Shown here piece by piece: positions 10,655 to 22,570 of a DNA stretch of 64,000 nucleotides. The notes beneath the pieces are model-generated. The model saw only the letters and a list, made by a program, of their open reading frames with translations, did no database searches and was not told the DNA's origin. Origin of the DNA: Acanthosepion pharaonis (Eukaryota > Mollusca > Cephalopoda > Sepiida > Sepiidae); assembly GCA_903632075.3 (NCBI GenBank), contig CAHIKZ030004126.1:1377501-1441500 (forward strand), in the 5' to 3' direction. The position numbers and the translations under genes are program-made. Position 1 is the first letter of the stretch. Each line of letters begins with the position of its first letter.

Positions 10655-11215
10655 AAACGTTGACAGATATTGACTATTCAGATAACCTATCACTGCAGAC
10701 ATCATTACTGATGCTACAGGTCTCCTACATCATCAAGAAAATACTGTCAACGATGTCGAACTCAATGCTTGTAAAACTGTATTCATAGGCTTCAACCAGC
10801 AAACTGTCTCAAGTGAACCAATAAAATCTGTCGACTCTTTTCCATATCTAAGAAACGAGATAAATTCTACTGAAAAAGATGTGCAAATTCGCATAGCTAA
10901 AGCCTGCGCCGCATTGAATAAAATGAATGTAATCTGAAAATCTACCAAATAATCTCTCTGTAGAGGCGGTTTTAATGCATGGTGACACTACTTGGACATT
11001 AACTAAAATCCTAAAGTCTAAGCTTGATGGAACCGACACTCGGATGGTAAGAAACGTACTCAGCATCTCTTGGAGACAACGCCCAGTTAAATCACAGTAC
11101 TATAAACCTATCCCTAATATGTCTACAATCTGACGCGAACAGAGAACGCGCTTTGCACGACACTTCTGGAGAGCAAAACAAAGAACTCTAGAATGATCTT
11201 TTGCACAGGACACAT
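10655..11215 (+). pseudogene. LINE reverse-transcriptase fragment, left part, split by the LTR element
   Basis: Broken frames read LTDIDYSDNLSLQ (the F/YADD region), SVDSFPYLRNEINSTEKDVQ, IRIAKACAALNKMN, KLDGTDTRMVRNVLSISWRQ and RFARHFWRAKQ. This order is typical of the C-terminal half of RTE/craniofacial-like LINE proteins. It ends in the ACAT copied at both borders of the LTR element and continues at 17478-17620. Multiple stops, so a pseudogene. Confidence 0.8.
11212..11215. repeat. Target-site duplication ACAT, left copy
   Basis: Directly abuts the left LTR; the right copy is 17478-17481. A 4-bp duplication fits CsRn1-like Ty3/gypsy elements. Confidence 0.85.
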
Positions 11216-12328
11216 TGTTGCGGGGCCGAGTAGGATGTCGCCCCCGCAAGGTTTTTATATGTACGATAAATGTGAACAGCCAAGACAATGACGGGACAAA
11301 GGCAAAGGTTTTTGTTATGATAAAAAGTGTCGTTTTTATTCACACGTTTACATCGGTGTGGTCCGAAAACTGGTTAATCGACGAACGTAGCTGGTTCGGT
11401 CGATTGTAGCTGGTCTGGTCCAGGTAGTCTAAAATTGGTAGGGGGCGAACGGGCGACTTGCTGGTTCGGTCGAATATAGTTGGTCTGGCCTGGTAGGCAA
11501 ACGTAGCTGGTTTGGTCGAATATAGGTGGTCAGGTCCGGTAGTTTAGGTTTGGTAGGTGAACGTAGCTGGTCTGTAGCAGGTCTGGCCCGGTAGTTTAGG
11601 TTTGGTAGGTGAACGTAGCTGGTCTGTAGCTGGTCTGGCCCGGTAGTTTAGGATTGGTCGGCGAACGTAGTTGGTTCGGCTGAACAGCGAAGACAGCCAT
11701 TCTAGTCCCTAAACGGGGCCAAGGCAGACCAGTGATGCGACTTCACAGGGCGGATCGACCGCGGGAACGGGATCGCGCCAAAGTGAATCACCAGGCGAAG
11801 ACGGTGTCCCTAAACAGGGCCAAGGCAGCACAGTAATACAACTCCACAGGGCGGATCAACCGCGAAACGGGATCGCGCCAGAGTGTATCACCAGGCGAGG
11901 CAGGTCAGAGAGTCCGCTTCACCAGCAAAATCTCCTCTGGCAGTTCGGTGTTACACCTTCCAGGGCGGATCGACCGTGGAGACGGGATCGCGCCGAAGAG
12001 TAACACCCTCGAAAAAAAGCACCGGAAGTTCAGAAAGAAAAGGCAGCGTACTACACTTTGGAAAGTGGCTAAGAATATTTTGAAAGAGTTGTTCAAGTGC
12101 TCCCTGGCTAGAGGGAGTAGAAGACCGTAGATAATAAATTACTGTCTATGGTTTCCGATGTTTAGAATGGCTCAGCATAGTCAGATGCGTACTAGGTATG
12201 GTTTGACATCAACGATATTGGACTAGCCGTCCGGTTTCTCGCATGTTGCTTGACCTAGATCTGCGAGATCGGGAGTTATGAAGGTCAAGGTCGGTTTTCT
12301 AAGGAGCGGGTAATCGGCGACCGCGACA
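11216..12328 (-). repeat. Left LTR (3' LTR in element sense)
   Basis: 1113 bp, near-identical to 16335-17477. It contains two internal tandem arrays: a GGTCTGGTCCGGTAGTTTAG-type unit (about 11400-11680) and a unit of roughly 100 bp around CAGGGCGGATCGACCGCGG (about 11730-12000). These account for most of the length difference between the LTRs. Confidence 0.93.
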
Positions 12329-12346
12329 AGGCCCTTCCCCAGAAAA
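12329..12346 (-). other. Polypurine tract of the LTR element
   Basis: On the minus strand, TTTTCTGGGGAAGGGCCT directly precedes the LTR start TGTCGCGG. This is the expected site of plus-strand priming. Confidence 0.7.
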
Positions 12347-12387
12347 TTGATCATATCAATTAATAATAATAATATTTACGAAGGTCT

Positions 12388-13689
12388 TTAGGAAAGTGAC
12401 CCTCCTACCGGATCGGGTCTGCCGCACAGGAGTCGCTGGGGTGTCGTTTGATGTCTGCGGTGCTGCGTCTGCTGCGTCTGATGGGTGCGCTGGAATAGCA
12501 TTAGGGGCCGCAGAGCCGGGTTTGCGTCATACTGTCGCTTCTCCAGAAAAGCAGGCTTGGTCCGATCGATTGCGATGGTGTCGGTCGAGTTGGCGCGCTT
12601 GATCGTAAGGTGCTTGTCGGTGCGTCGAAGAACCTGAAAAGGACCTTGGTATGCCGGCGTGAGTGGTCGTCTCACGGCGTCGTTCCGTACGAAGACGAAT
12701 TTGCAATCTCGCAAGTGTTGAGGGATGTACGATTCACCGGTTGCTGTCGCGGAGTTGCATATTTGCCGAGCCATTTTGTGGCGGAGTTCCTCGACGAAAG
12801 GAGATGTTGGTTTGAAAACGTCTGAAGGGAGTCGTCGAAGTATTCGCCGGGTAGCGCAAGAGGTGTACCGGAAAACCAGTTCGGCGGGTGAACAACCTAA
12901 GTCCTCCTTTACGGTGTTCCTCAATGCTAGGAGAATTAAAGGTAGGTCGTCCACCCAATTGATAGTGTCAGGTCTAGTGGCCAGGGGAGGTTTTAAGGGA
13001 CCGATGAAACCTCTCAACTAAGCCGTTGGCGCACGGATGATAAGCGGTAGTCTTTTATGCTTGGCGCCAAGTAGATTGGTAAACTCCCGAAAAGGGACGA
13101 CTGGAACTGTGACCCCCCTGTCGGTCGTGATGACTTGGGGCGTGTCGAAAGTTCCAATCCACTCTTTCAGGATGATCCTAGAGACTGTGTTAGCTGAAGT
13201 GTCTTTTATAGGTATGGCGGTCGGCCATCGCGAAAAACGATCCACAACCGTCAAAAGATACTGGTAATCTTGACACATCGGAAGCGGTCCCACTAAGTCG
13301 ACATGTATGTGTGAGAACCGTGCATCGGGACTGCTGAAGGTGCCGACAGGGGATTTAGTGTGTCGGTGGACCTTACACTTCTGGCACTCCATGCACGTGG
13401 AAACCCATTCTCGAATGTCCGCATTCATATTGGGCCAAACGAATCGGTCGGTAATAAGTTTGACCGTAGCTCGCTTACTTGGATGAGACAGCCCGTGGAA
13501 ATGTTGGAATATCTGTCTCCGAAGTGTCGGTGGGATGTATGGCCTAGGGCTTGGTAGGCTGGTGTCACAGTACAGGGTGTCGTCGCTGAAGGATGCAGGG
13601 AACTCCCGAAGCTTTAAAGAAGTATTTGAAAGGACGTCCTGCAGCGTGGGGTCGGATTTTTGTTCAGCGGCTATGGAATCTTGACCCAA
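12388..13689 (-). pseudogene. Integrase of the LTR element (two frames)
   Basis: The upstream frame (13018-13689) shows the HHCC zinc region (HFHGLSHPSKRATVKLI, CMECQKCKVH) and the core with HVDLVGPLP and VITTDRG (first two catalytic Asp). The downstream frame (12388-13017) continues with FIGPLKPPL, LPLILLALRNTVKEDLGCSP and the GPY/F module PLTPAYQGPFQVL. The catalytic Glu region falls at the frame break near 13018, so the gene cannot give an intact enzyme as it stands. Confidence 0.9.
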
Positions 13690-14177
13690 GACGTCGGTCT
13701 GAAGAGATTGAATTTCCGCTCGCGATAATGTGTCTGCGACGGCGTTGTCCTTCCCTTTATGTGACGAATATCGGTCGAGAACTGTGACAGGTAGTCGAGA
13801 TGCCGGATCTCGCGAGCTGTATACTTGTCAGAGTTGTTACTCATCGCGGTTGTCAACGGTTTATGGTCGGTATAGATGGTAAAATCTCGACCTTCCAGTA
13901 AATGCCTGAAATGCCTGACGGCCAGATAAATGGCCAGCAGCTCTCGGGAGAAGGTGCTATATTTTCGCTGGGCTGGCGAAAGCTTGGCTGAAAAGAATGC
14001 GATGGGTTCGCGTTGTGAGTTGAACTCTTGCTCAACCACCGCGCCCACACCAGCGTCCGATGCGTCGGTTGTCAGGAATAGTCGTGTCTCTGGATCGTCG
14101 TTGATATGCGAGAGCCTGGTATAATTCGCCAATGCAGCCTTCGCTGTATGGAATGCGTGCAGAGCATCTCCCTCCAA
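13690..14177 (-). pseudogene. RNase H of the LTR element
   Basis: The frame 13671-14177 reads LFLTTDASDAGVGAVVEQ, FFSAKLSPAQRKYSTFSREL, LAIYLAVRHFRHLLEGRDFT and IYTDHKPL, the standard RNase H landmarks with catalytic D, E and D. It is out of frame with the reverse transcriptase. Confidence 0.9.
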
Positions 14178-14242
14178 TGAGATGTCCTTGTTTCTTCTCT
14201 GCAGCAGGTTCGTCAGTGGCTGGAGGATGGTAGCGCAATTTG

Positions 14243-14960
14243 TTATGAACCGACGATAAAATTGAGCATACCGAGGAAACGTCGCAATTGCTTCATGGAC
14301 GTCGGTGTAGGAAAGTCCCGGATCGAGCTGATCTTGTCTGGCAGAGGTGCTATGCCGTCTGCGTCAGTGCGGTGCCCGAGAAAGTCAACGCTGGGCGCCC
14401 TGAAAACGCACTTGTCCAGGTTCAACTTCAGGCCGTAGTGCGAGAGTCGCTGGAAGACTTCTCGCAGGTGTTGTCTGTGAGAATCGGCGTCTGTACTGGC
14501 CACCAAAATGTCGTCGATATAGGCGTATACATGCGGAAGTCCGCGCAGGACTTCGTCTATGAGCCGTTGGAAGGTCTGGGCAGCGTTACGTAGACCGAAC
14601 GGCATTTTAGAAATTCGTATAGGCCAAACGGTGTTGTGACTGCCGTTTTGGGACGTCTTCCGCAGCGACGGGGATCTGGTGGTATGCCTTTGTCAGGTCG
14701 ATTTTCGAGAAGATGCGAGCCCCCATCAATCCGGATGCAAAATCATGGATATGAGGGACAGGATATCGGTCTGGTACGGTCGATGCATTCAATTTCCGGT
14801 AGTCGACGCATATCCGAAATTCTTCACCACCAGGTTTAGGCACTAAGTGTAGTGGCGAGGCATAAGGGCTATCGGAAGGACGAATGATGCCATCACTGAG
14901 CATTTTGTCGAATTGCTCCTTGGCGTACGCCAGTTTGTGCGGAGCGAGTCGTCGCGGATG
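14243..14960 (-). pseudogene. Reverse transcriptase of the LTR element (two frames)
   Basis: The frame at 14607-14903 has GIIRPSDSPYASPLHLVPKP, FRICVDYRKLNA and FSKIDLTKAYHQIPV. The frame at 14243-14605 has MPFGLRNAAQTFQRLID, the active site YIDDILVAS (about 14500-14527) and FLGHRTDADGI. A frameshift near 14607-14640 separates fingers/palm from the catalytic loop. Confidence 0.93.
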
Positions 14961-15339
14961 GGAGTGTGCGGAGGACCTCGGGTTCTGATGTGGTGCTGAG
15001 TCTGATGGTCACCTGAAGCCGTTACTTGGAGTGGCAGCGTTATATCCGTGAACTGCGTCAGGAGATCTAAGTACTCGCGACCATGGCATGTTGCGACGCT
15101 GATTCCTGTGGAGCCTTGACGTGTAGGGGTACCTAAGACACGGAGATTCGTCGTCGTATCGGACAGAGTCCTAGGGTTCATATGGACCGCCAGTGCGTAA
15201 TGCGCCAGGAAATCCGCGCCGAGGATGGGTACCTTCACGTTGGCCACGGTAAATGTCCAGTGAAATCGCGTCGCATGCCGATATTCAGAGTAAGGGTCCT
15301 TTCTCCGTATGTGTCTATCGCGGAACCATTCGCTGCTCG

Positions 15340-15440
15340 TAGTTTGATCAGGGTGGGCTTAGCGGTGTGGTCGTTCTGAAGGGGGTACCACGCTGATGGC
15401 CGCACCTGTGTCCACCAGGAATTTCAACTTGTTCCGTCGA
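15340..15440 (-). pseudogene. Aspartic protease of the LTR element
   Basis: The minus strand reads KLKFLVDTGAAISVVPPS; the DTGA active-site codons are at 15401-15412. The frame breaks soon after. A further piece with VKVPILGADFLAHY (the conserved I/LGxDFL of gypsy proteases) is in the frame 14843-15247. Confidence 0.85.
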
Positions 15441-16301
15441 TCCCAAACGTAAAATAGACGACATTGCGTGTTGGCACCGGAAGAGTTAGTCGTCGCGACT
15501 CTCCCGGTTTATTCGTTTCCCCGGGCCGACGGGTGTGTACAGGGAGGTTTACAATTCCTGGCCCCATCGCCGAATGTGCGATGAAACCAACAAACACCTG
15601 GTCGCTTCGCCGTTCTCGGCTGGGGTTCGTCTCCGTCGAGATGGGGTCGATGTCCTCGTCCGCGGGCGCAGGGAGATCTGGAGCTCCCTGAATTTGCCGT
15701 TGAAGGTCGGCCAACGCCCGTTCCGTTTTACTAGGCTCGTAGCGTTCGTGCTTCGCTATGTCGGGGCGCGAACAGCGTTAACGCTGTGGTCGAACTGTGC
15801 AAAAACAAGATCAGCAGATTCTGCCAAATCATCCAGAGGCGTGGCTCTCGTCATTGGTGCGATGATTTGTGCGACAGATTTAGGCAAATGCTCCAGCCAT
15901 AAACCTCGAAGAACCTTCTCTGATACGTTGTGCTTTCCCAGCTGGTTCCTCATATATCTGAGAAGCTGGGATGGCGTTTTGTCGCCTCTAGTGACGTTCC
16001 GCAGTATCTCCTGAATCATATCCTCCTCGGAACGTCCGGTTCGCTTGAGGATTGCTTCCTTTAAGTGATCGTACGGTTCATGCTCGCGCAAATCGGAGAG
16101 GACGTCAGAAATTTCGTCCATCATATCGGATGGGAGTTTCTGCATTACATTCGCGAATCTGGCTCACTGTGAAGTAATGCGTAGCATTGAAAAGATGGAT
16201 TCCACCTGCAAGAACCAATTCTTGGCATTATGGTGGTATGCAGGCAGAGGTATGATCGCAGCCGTCATGTCCAAAGAATCACTTTTAGCCGACTCCATCA
16301 T
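15424..16301 (-). pseudogene. Gag of the LTR element
   Basis: The likely start is ATG at 16299-16301 (MMESAKSDSLDMTAAIIPLP). An in-frame TGA follows at 16164-16166, then LPSDMMDEISDVLSDLREHE and YDHLKEAILKRTGRSEEDMI, typical of CsRn1-like gag. A shifted frame carries CWFHRTFGDGARNCKPPC (15539-15591), a C-x2-H-x9-C-x3-C finger. Confidence 0.9.
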
Positions 16302-16312
16302 CACTTAGCTGT

Positions 16313-16332
16313 CTTACGTCGGGAAGTCACCA
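16313..16332 (-). other. Primer-binding site of the LTR element
   Basis: Two bases inside the 5' LTR the minus strand reads TGGTGACTTCCCGACGTAAG. It matches the complement of a tRNA-Trp 3' end (TGGTGACCCCGACGTGA) apart from a TT insertion and small changes. Confidence 0.6.
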
Positions 16333-16334
16333 CT

Positions 16335-17477
16335 TGTTGCGGGGCCGAGTAGGATGTCGCCCCCGCAAGGTTTTTATATGTACGATAAATGTGAACAGCC
16401 AAGACAATGACGGGACAAAGGCAAAGGTTTTTGTTATGAAAAAAAGTGTCGTTTTTATTCACACGTTTACATCGGTGTGGTCCGAAAACTGGTTAATCGA
16501 CGAACGTAGCTGGTTCGGTCGATTGTAGCTGGTCTGGTCCGGTAGTCTAAGATTGGTAGGCGAACGTAGCTGGTTCGGTCGAATATAGTTGGTCTGGCCT
16601 GGTAGGCAAACGTAGCTGGTTTGGTCGAATATAGGTGGTCAGGTCCGGTAGTTTAGGTTTGGTAGGTGAACGTAGTTGGTCTGTAGCAGGTCTGGCCCGG
16701 TAGTTTAGGTTTGGTAGGTGAACGTAGCTGGTCTGTAGCTGGTCTGGCCCGGTAGTTTAGGATTGGTCGGCGAACGTAGTTGGTTCGGCCGAACAGCGAA
16801 GACGGAGTCCCTAAACAGGGCCAAGGCAGAAAAGTGATGCTACTTCACAGGGCGGATCGACCGCGGAAACGGGATCGCGCCAAAGTGTATCACCAGGCGA
16901 AGACGGTGTCCCTAAACAGGGCCAAGGCAGACCAGTGATGCGACTTCACAGGGCGGATCGACCGCGGGAACGGGATCGCGCCAAAGTGAATCACCAGGCG
17001 AAGACGGTGTCCCTAAACAGGGCCAAGGCAGCACAGTAATACAACTCCACAGGGCGGATCAACCGCGGAAACGGGATCGCGCCGACCAGCAGGTCAGAGA
17101 GAGGTGTTACACCTTCCAGGGCGGATCGACCGTGGAGACGGGATCGCGCCGAAGAGTAACACTCTCGACAAAAGCACCGGAAGTTCACAAAGGCAGCGTA
17201 CTACACTTTGGAAAGTGGCTAAGAATATTTTGAAAGAGTTGTTCAAGTGCTCCCTGGCTAGAGGGAGTAGAAGACCGTAGATAATAAATTACTGTCTATG
17301 GTTTCCGATGTTTAGAATGGCTCAGCATAGTCAGATGCGTACTAGGTATGGTTTGACATCAACGATATTGGACTAGCCGTCCGGTTTCTCGCATGTTGCT
17401 TGACCCAGATCTGCGAGATCGGGAGTTGGAAGGTCAAGGTCGGTTTTCTAAGGAGTGGGTAATCGGCGACCGCGACA
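16335..17477 (-). repeat. Right LTR (5' LTR in element sense)
   Basis: 1143 bp. Same termini as the left LTR. The array of roughly 100 bp around CAGGGCGGATCGACCGCGG has about one more unit than in the left LTR, and the stretch before the last unit is shorter. Confidence 0.93.
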
Positions 17478-17620
17478 ACATAGCCATGGTGCAAGACGGG
17501 TTGATCGCCAAGCAACTACCTGAATTGACTAGATATGTCATGACACAGAATGCCACCATAATGACCTTGATGCTGGGAGCGAGAGACCCATGAATGTCCG
17601 TGATAACGCGACAGAATTAT
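17478..17620 (+). pseudogene. LINE fragment, right part after the LTR element
   Basis: Begins with the ACAT duplication. Broken frames read DGLIAKQLPELTRYVMTQNA and GARDPMNVRDNATE, which resembles the C-terminal DTGL..EL...M.DR..W....V..AR of RTE-like LINE proteins. It continues the fragment ending at 11215. Confidence 0.7.
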
Positions 17621-17626
17621 ATATAT

Positions 17627-17661
<35 letters not shown>

Positions 17662-17667
<6 letters not shown>

Positions 17668-17954
17668 TGGCTCAGACATAGTCAGATGCGTACCGGTATG
17701 GTTTGACATCAACGATATGGACTAGCCGTCCGGTTTTCGCATGTTGCTTGACCCTAGATCTGCGAGATCAGGAGTTATGAAGGTCAAGGTCGGTTTTCTA
17801 AAGGTGGGTAATCGGCGACCGCGACAACATAGCCATAATTGCAAGACAGGTTGATCGCCAAGCAACTACCTGAATTGACTAGATATGTCATATGACACAG
17901 AATGCCACTATAATGACCTTGATGCTGGGAGCAGATTATATATGAATGTCCGTG

Positions 17955-17960
<6 letters not shown>
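17662..17960. repeat. Tandem duplicate of LTR end plus LINE flank
   Basis: About 300 bp repeat 17311-17605: the last part of the LTR (AGAATGGCTCAGaCATAGTC to GCGACCGCGACA), the ACAT junction and the LINE flank (GTTGATCGCCAAGCAACTAC). Because it contains the LTR-LINE junction, it arose after the insertion. Several small deletions differ from the first copy. Confidence 0.9.
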
Positions 17961-18263
<303 letters not shown>

Positions 18264-18339
18264 GAAAATATATGATATGATATAAATCCTATACGGAACT
18301 GTTATTTATTGTGGCCGACGGTTAAGGTACGTATAGCGT

Positions 18340-18510
18340 AAAATGATGGTTCCGTATAGGATGCAGGTTCGAATCCTGTCAAAGGACGAATATTTTCTAT
18401 GAAAATTCCTTTGGACATTCAGGAGTCAATGTTATTTAATACTGTTTATTATAAACAGACGCATTTATTTAAATACTTGTATCTATAAAAGAACGTTAAA
18501 TCTAAAAACG

Positions 18511-18562
<52 letters not shown>
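18340..18562 (+). repeat. tRNA-derived SINE with (TA)n tail
   Basis: B-box-like GGTTCGAATCCTG at 18366-18378, then the family body (GGACGAATATTTTCTATGAA, AATACTGTTTATTATAAACA) and a (TA)n tail at 18513-18562. Confidence 0.7.
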
Positions 18563-18568
<6 letters not shown>

Positions 18569-18592
18569 ATTAATTATACAAAGAATTAATTA

Positions 18593-19215
18593 GCAATGTT
18601 AATGTGATTAATGGCGAAATCACTCCACTAACAAGACATAATGAAACATTAACTTACTATCAATTCGTTGAATAAATTGACAGATTGAATTGTTGACAGA
18701 TGGAAGTAATGATTCTGGGCCGAGTACTTTCGACAATTTCAAATTGTCATCTTATATATACTGCACAATTTAATATATTCACGGAAATTTAGATCTGCGG
18801 TACATTCAGAATCTAAAATTCTGTGGAAAAAAACTACTAAGACATTTTATTCTGTTAATTGGACTATACTTTAGTCCATGTCACTTTAACGTACAACAAA
18901 AACACGTACCACAAAAAAGTCGTGGATTTATCACATTACTAATTTGAAACAAAATTCTCACTTGAATCTTTTAAACAAGGACTCTAGCGTTGAAGCTTCC
19001 CACGTTCCAAAATAATATAATTGTCAATAAATAGCATATTTTTTAAAAATATCTTTCAGTCTACACTACATTTATTTATTGTCTTGGTGTTTACCAATAA
19101 ATGGAAATGTTACATCCAGAAGCTGACAATTCGTTATTCAAGGAATTCTTAGTAAGTTAATGTCTCTTTAAGTCTTGTTGTCGAAGTGATTCCACCATTA
19201 ATCCCATTAACATTA
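18593..19215. repeat. Inverted repeat pair, arms about 110 bp
   Basis: 18593-18710 (GTTAATGTGATTAATGGCGA ... ACATTAACTTACTATCAATT) is matched in reverse complement by about 19095-19215. The 385 bp between the arms are AT-rich and unassigned. Confidence 0.7.
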
Positions 19216-19416
19216 CTAATTAGTTCACCCCGTGCCTCTCTTTCCCCGGTGCTATCCTGTGACGACCAATGTGACTTGGTATTGGTCGCGGCGCCAAATG
19301 TGATGTTCAAAACCATGGCTGATTCGGATGGGAATCTGGTTAGATTCGGTATCAGCTTTGTCGTTCCCAGCTCGCCTCCAACGTCTGATTACTGAAGTAA
19401 CTGCTTCTTTCTGATG

Positions 19417-19452
<36 letters not shown>

Positions 19453-21340
19453 AATAAATAAATGAATGAATATTACAGACGTGAATTTGATTTACGTTCT
19501 TGACTAAAAAAGTGGGTGCTGAAAATTGCTCAAACATACTGAGAGAAAAAAATCCGATGTTTGGTTAGATTTTGGGAACAGGAATTTTCAGCACCTCAAA
19601 ACAAAAATAAAATAATAATAATGTTGTATTTAACTCCCTTCTTCCTTTTATTTAGTTTTTTTTTTTCAAATTTTATTTTATTTTTCTGGACTAAAATTAA
19701 TTGGATTTTCTTCTTTTTCAAAACAATTAAATTTTTTTTTCCCACTTATGACATAATTTTCCCGTAATAACAATAATCTCTTCTCCTTCGTCCACAATTT
19801 TGGATACACCTTGCAAACAAGAAAGATACTTATGTGCGACTGAAATAACACTGAAGAGATTAATGTTTTATTTTCAATTGTTTCTAATTTCTTCTCAGCG
19901 TCCTTCCTTCTTTTAACTTGGCGATAATTCTCTTCTTGGTCAGTTTATGTAAAGGAAGATAAATCAGGAGAAAAATTATTTAATTTGATATTTCAAGGGA
20001 GGTAACTTAGTATAATTATTGCACGAGTTATCGATCTTGCCTCAGTTTGGCTAGCATTGGAGAGTGAAGTCACGGCAAAAAAAAAAAAAAAAAAAAAAAA
20101 AGATAGAAATAAAAAATTTAAAAGACGTAAAAAATAAATAAATAATTAAAGCGAACAATATTTACTTGATACTGCAACATTTGTCCGCAAAAAAATCTTC
20201 AAATGATTATGATTGCTGGCAATGAGCAAACTCCAGACCAGATTCTTGTATGAATACTTGAAAATTTGTCGGTGTTAGCTAGTAGTTACATTTTTTTTTT
20301 GTTGGTAGTAATAAATTTTTCCATTGATGACCAATAGCGATTGATCTTGCCACAAGTAAGTTGTTCATTAGAAAAGGAAAAAAAAAAAAATACTGGTATC
20401 GCCACAGAGACGAAAAGAGAAGAAAAAAAACAAAAAACATTGGCTTTTTTTTTTTAAATTATTATTTTTTAAGATTATTTCTTATTGGTCATGTTTATTG
20501 AAATCTTGAATCTATTTTAAAATACTTATAGAAATAAAAAGGAAAAGAAAAATTTTACTGCAGGTGAGAATTTGTTGAAAGCAGTTCACATTATGAAAGA
20601 CTTTCAACAATCAGAACGCCCGAAGGTAGCGAAAACTTGCGGGCTGTAATGAAAGAGGTAACATGTCTGAATCAGAAGAAAACAAAAAAACACAGATCTG
20701 AGGATTCCATGAACAGACTTTCCAGACAGCATCTAGATTTTTTTTCTTAAGAAAATAAAATAAAATCGCATCATTCAGACACCTCAATGGAAAGATTTCC
20801 ATAAAGCTTAAACTGACAATGAAATGTAAAAAAAATATCCAACAGACAAAATCAATGCGACGAGGCAGATGACTGAGCTTTTCCGCAGAAGCGCTCCTCT
20901 CAAAGAAATAATTTCTTCCTTTTTTTTTTTTAAAACAATTTTTTCCCCATATTGTCCTCTCTTAAGCACTCCACATCATGGATTTTGTTTATTTATTTAT
21001 TTATTTTTTTATATTCTAAATTTTAAAAGGGTGTTCAGTTTGCAATGTGAATTCATTGTAAATTGCCCCACACTCAATCAGCACCAAAAAGTGATGACGA
21101 AGGAAATAGCAGCAATAATAAAGGGAAAAAGCAAGTAAGATTATACATTAAATACACATTTCATGGTGTTTTTTAAATTATTTTAAACTATCCCATAAAA
21201 CGCCCTTGGGGCGGATTTTAGGATAGCTCCTCTGGAGGGAGTTTGCGTCTTCGGCATTTTACCTTCAGCGTGCTATGTCGGCAAAAGTTATAACATTTAA
21301 AAGTAATAAAATTACTTTATCTTTATTCGACACCTTAATT
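19216..21340. other. AT-rich DNA, homopolymer tracts, no gene recognised
   Basis: Contains a (TA)n array (19418-19446), many T or A tracts (for example 20077-20101) and an LTR-like primer-site phrase near 19285-19305. No supported coding sequence. Confidence 0.45.
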
Positions 21341-21362
21341 CGCCATAATCTTTCTTCCTATA

Positions 21363-22570
21363 CAGTGTCCTAAGAAAAGTTTTTAGCCAGAATAATTAAA
21401 CTACATCCAATTTCAAAATTTAATTACGTAATCCCTACTCAACATAAATAACCAGTATTTGAAACTAGTATAGAGTAGGTCCTCCATTTGCTAGTTTCAG
21501 TGCTTGTATTGGATTTTTCATGGATTTGATCAAGTTATCAACAATCGTCTGATCCATGTTTTGCTACTTCTTTAGCAATGTTTCTTTAAGGGTTGCCACT
21601 GACGTGATTTTGGTTGCATGCTCTCGAAGTTTTCGGTTAAGGTGCTCCCAAACGTGTTCTACTGATCCATGTCAGGATTTTGGGCTACCCATCGCAGTGA
21701 CTTGATTCCTTGCGATTCCTTCTAGGCCTTTTCTACTTTGCTCGTATGACAGGGCGCTCCATCTTCTTGAAAATGTCAATCTGATTGGTTTCAAATAATG
21801 GGAGTAGTCCTTTCTTTAATATTTGACAATATTTTTTACCATTCACCCGCTCGTCAACAAGAATCAGCTCAGATTTCACTCCAAATCAGACAACGTCCCA
21901 CACCATTACTCCAATCCCTCCATGTTTCATTGTTGCCTGCAGATATTCAGTGTTTCAATTCTCATTTTGATTTCTCCAAATATAAACCTGTCTCGAATTC
22001 GAATATTGGCAGAATTTACTTTCATCTGATCAAATTAGACTGCCAAAATGCATAATCTTTGCTCTCGAATTCTCTAGCCAAGTCCATACGGTTCCTGTTA
22101 ACCTCTGAAATCAAGGGCGTCTTTCTTGCAACTCTTCTTTGATAGCCTAGCTCTTTCAGAGTCATTCTTGCTGCATATGGCGGCATTTCCATGCCGTTGA
22201 CATCTTTGACACTCTGAAGACGGTTTCTGCTGACGTACATCTTCAGTGTCCTTTTCGTTCAAAAGTCTTCCTGAACGTTTTTCCAAACGATGATGGCCTT
22301 CATTAAATTTCTTATACAATATTATTAACTGTTTGATGATTAATCTGGACACACCTAGCAATTTCACTATTTGACTTGCCACACTGATGCCATCCTATTA
22401 TTTGCCCTTGTTGAAATTCACTAATTTCCCCGAACTTTCATTGCAAAATATGTCAACTATCGTTCATAGGTTAGAGTAGCGGTATTGTCCGAAAAAACAA
22501 AACAAACGTTATTACACCAGCCAAAATTACTGTAATTAAGGGTCGCTAAAAAACTTGTCATAGCCCACTG
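21363..22570 (-). mobile_element. Tc1-like transposon, full-length relic (1208 bp)
   Basis: Flanked by TA at 21361-21362 and 22571-22572. Ends are CAGTGTCCTAAGAAAAGTTT and (complement) CAGTGGGCTATGACAAGTTT with GTTTTTAGC continuing the match. The minus strand carries a Tc1 transposase relic: EFQQGQIIGWHQCGKSNSEI (first HTH), VRQQKPSSECQRCQRHGNAA, RDRFIFGEIK, QNPDMDQ and EHVWEHLNRKL (third catalytic residue region). Stops and frameshifts throughout. Confidence 0.88.

Larger units (their letters stand above)
11216..17477 (-). mobile_element. CsRn1-like Ty3/gypsy LTR retrotransposon, nearly full length, frame-broken
   Basis: 6.26 kb, coding strand minus. LTRs start TGTCGCGG and end CCGCAACA in element sense. 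Order in element sense: 5' LTR, primer site, gag, protease, reverse transcriptase, RNase H, integrase with GPY/F module, purine tract, 3' LTR, which is the Ty3/gypsy order. Gag carries a CHCC finger (C-x2-H-x9-C-x3-C) instead of CCHC, and the primer site resembles tRNA-Trp, both marks of the CsRn1 group. A gag stop and several pol frameshifts make it inactive, although the LTRs remain very similar. It sits inside a LINE with a perfect ACAT duplication. No env-like frame. Confidence 0.93.

Noticed and set aside
11215..11409. 64-codon frame repeated at 16334-16528
   Set aside because: Lies inside both LTRs; repeated because the LTRs are repeated, and antisense to the element.
15535..16014. 159-codon plus-strand frame
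   Set aside because: Antisense shadow of gag; no similarity of its own.
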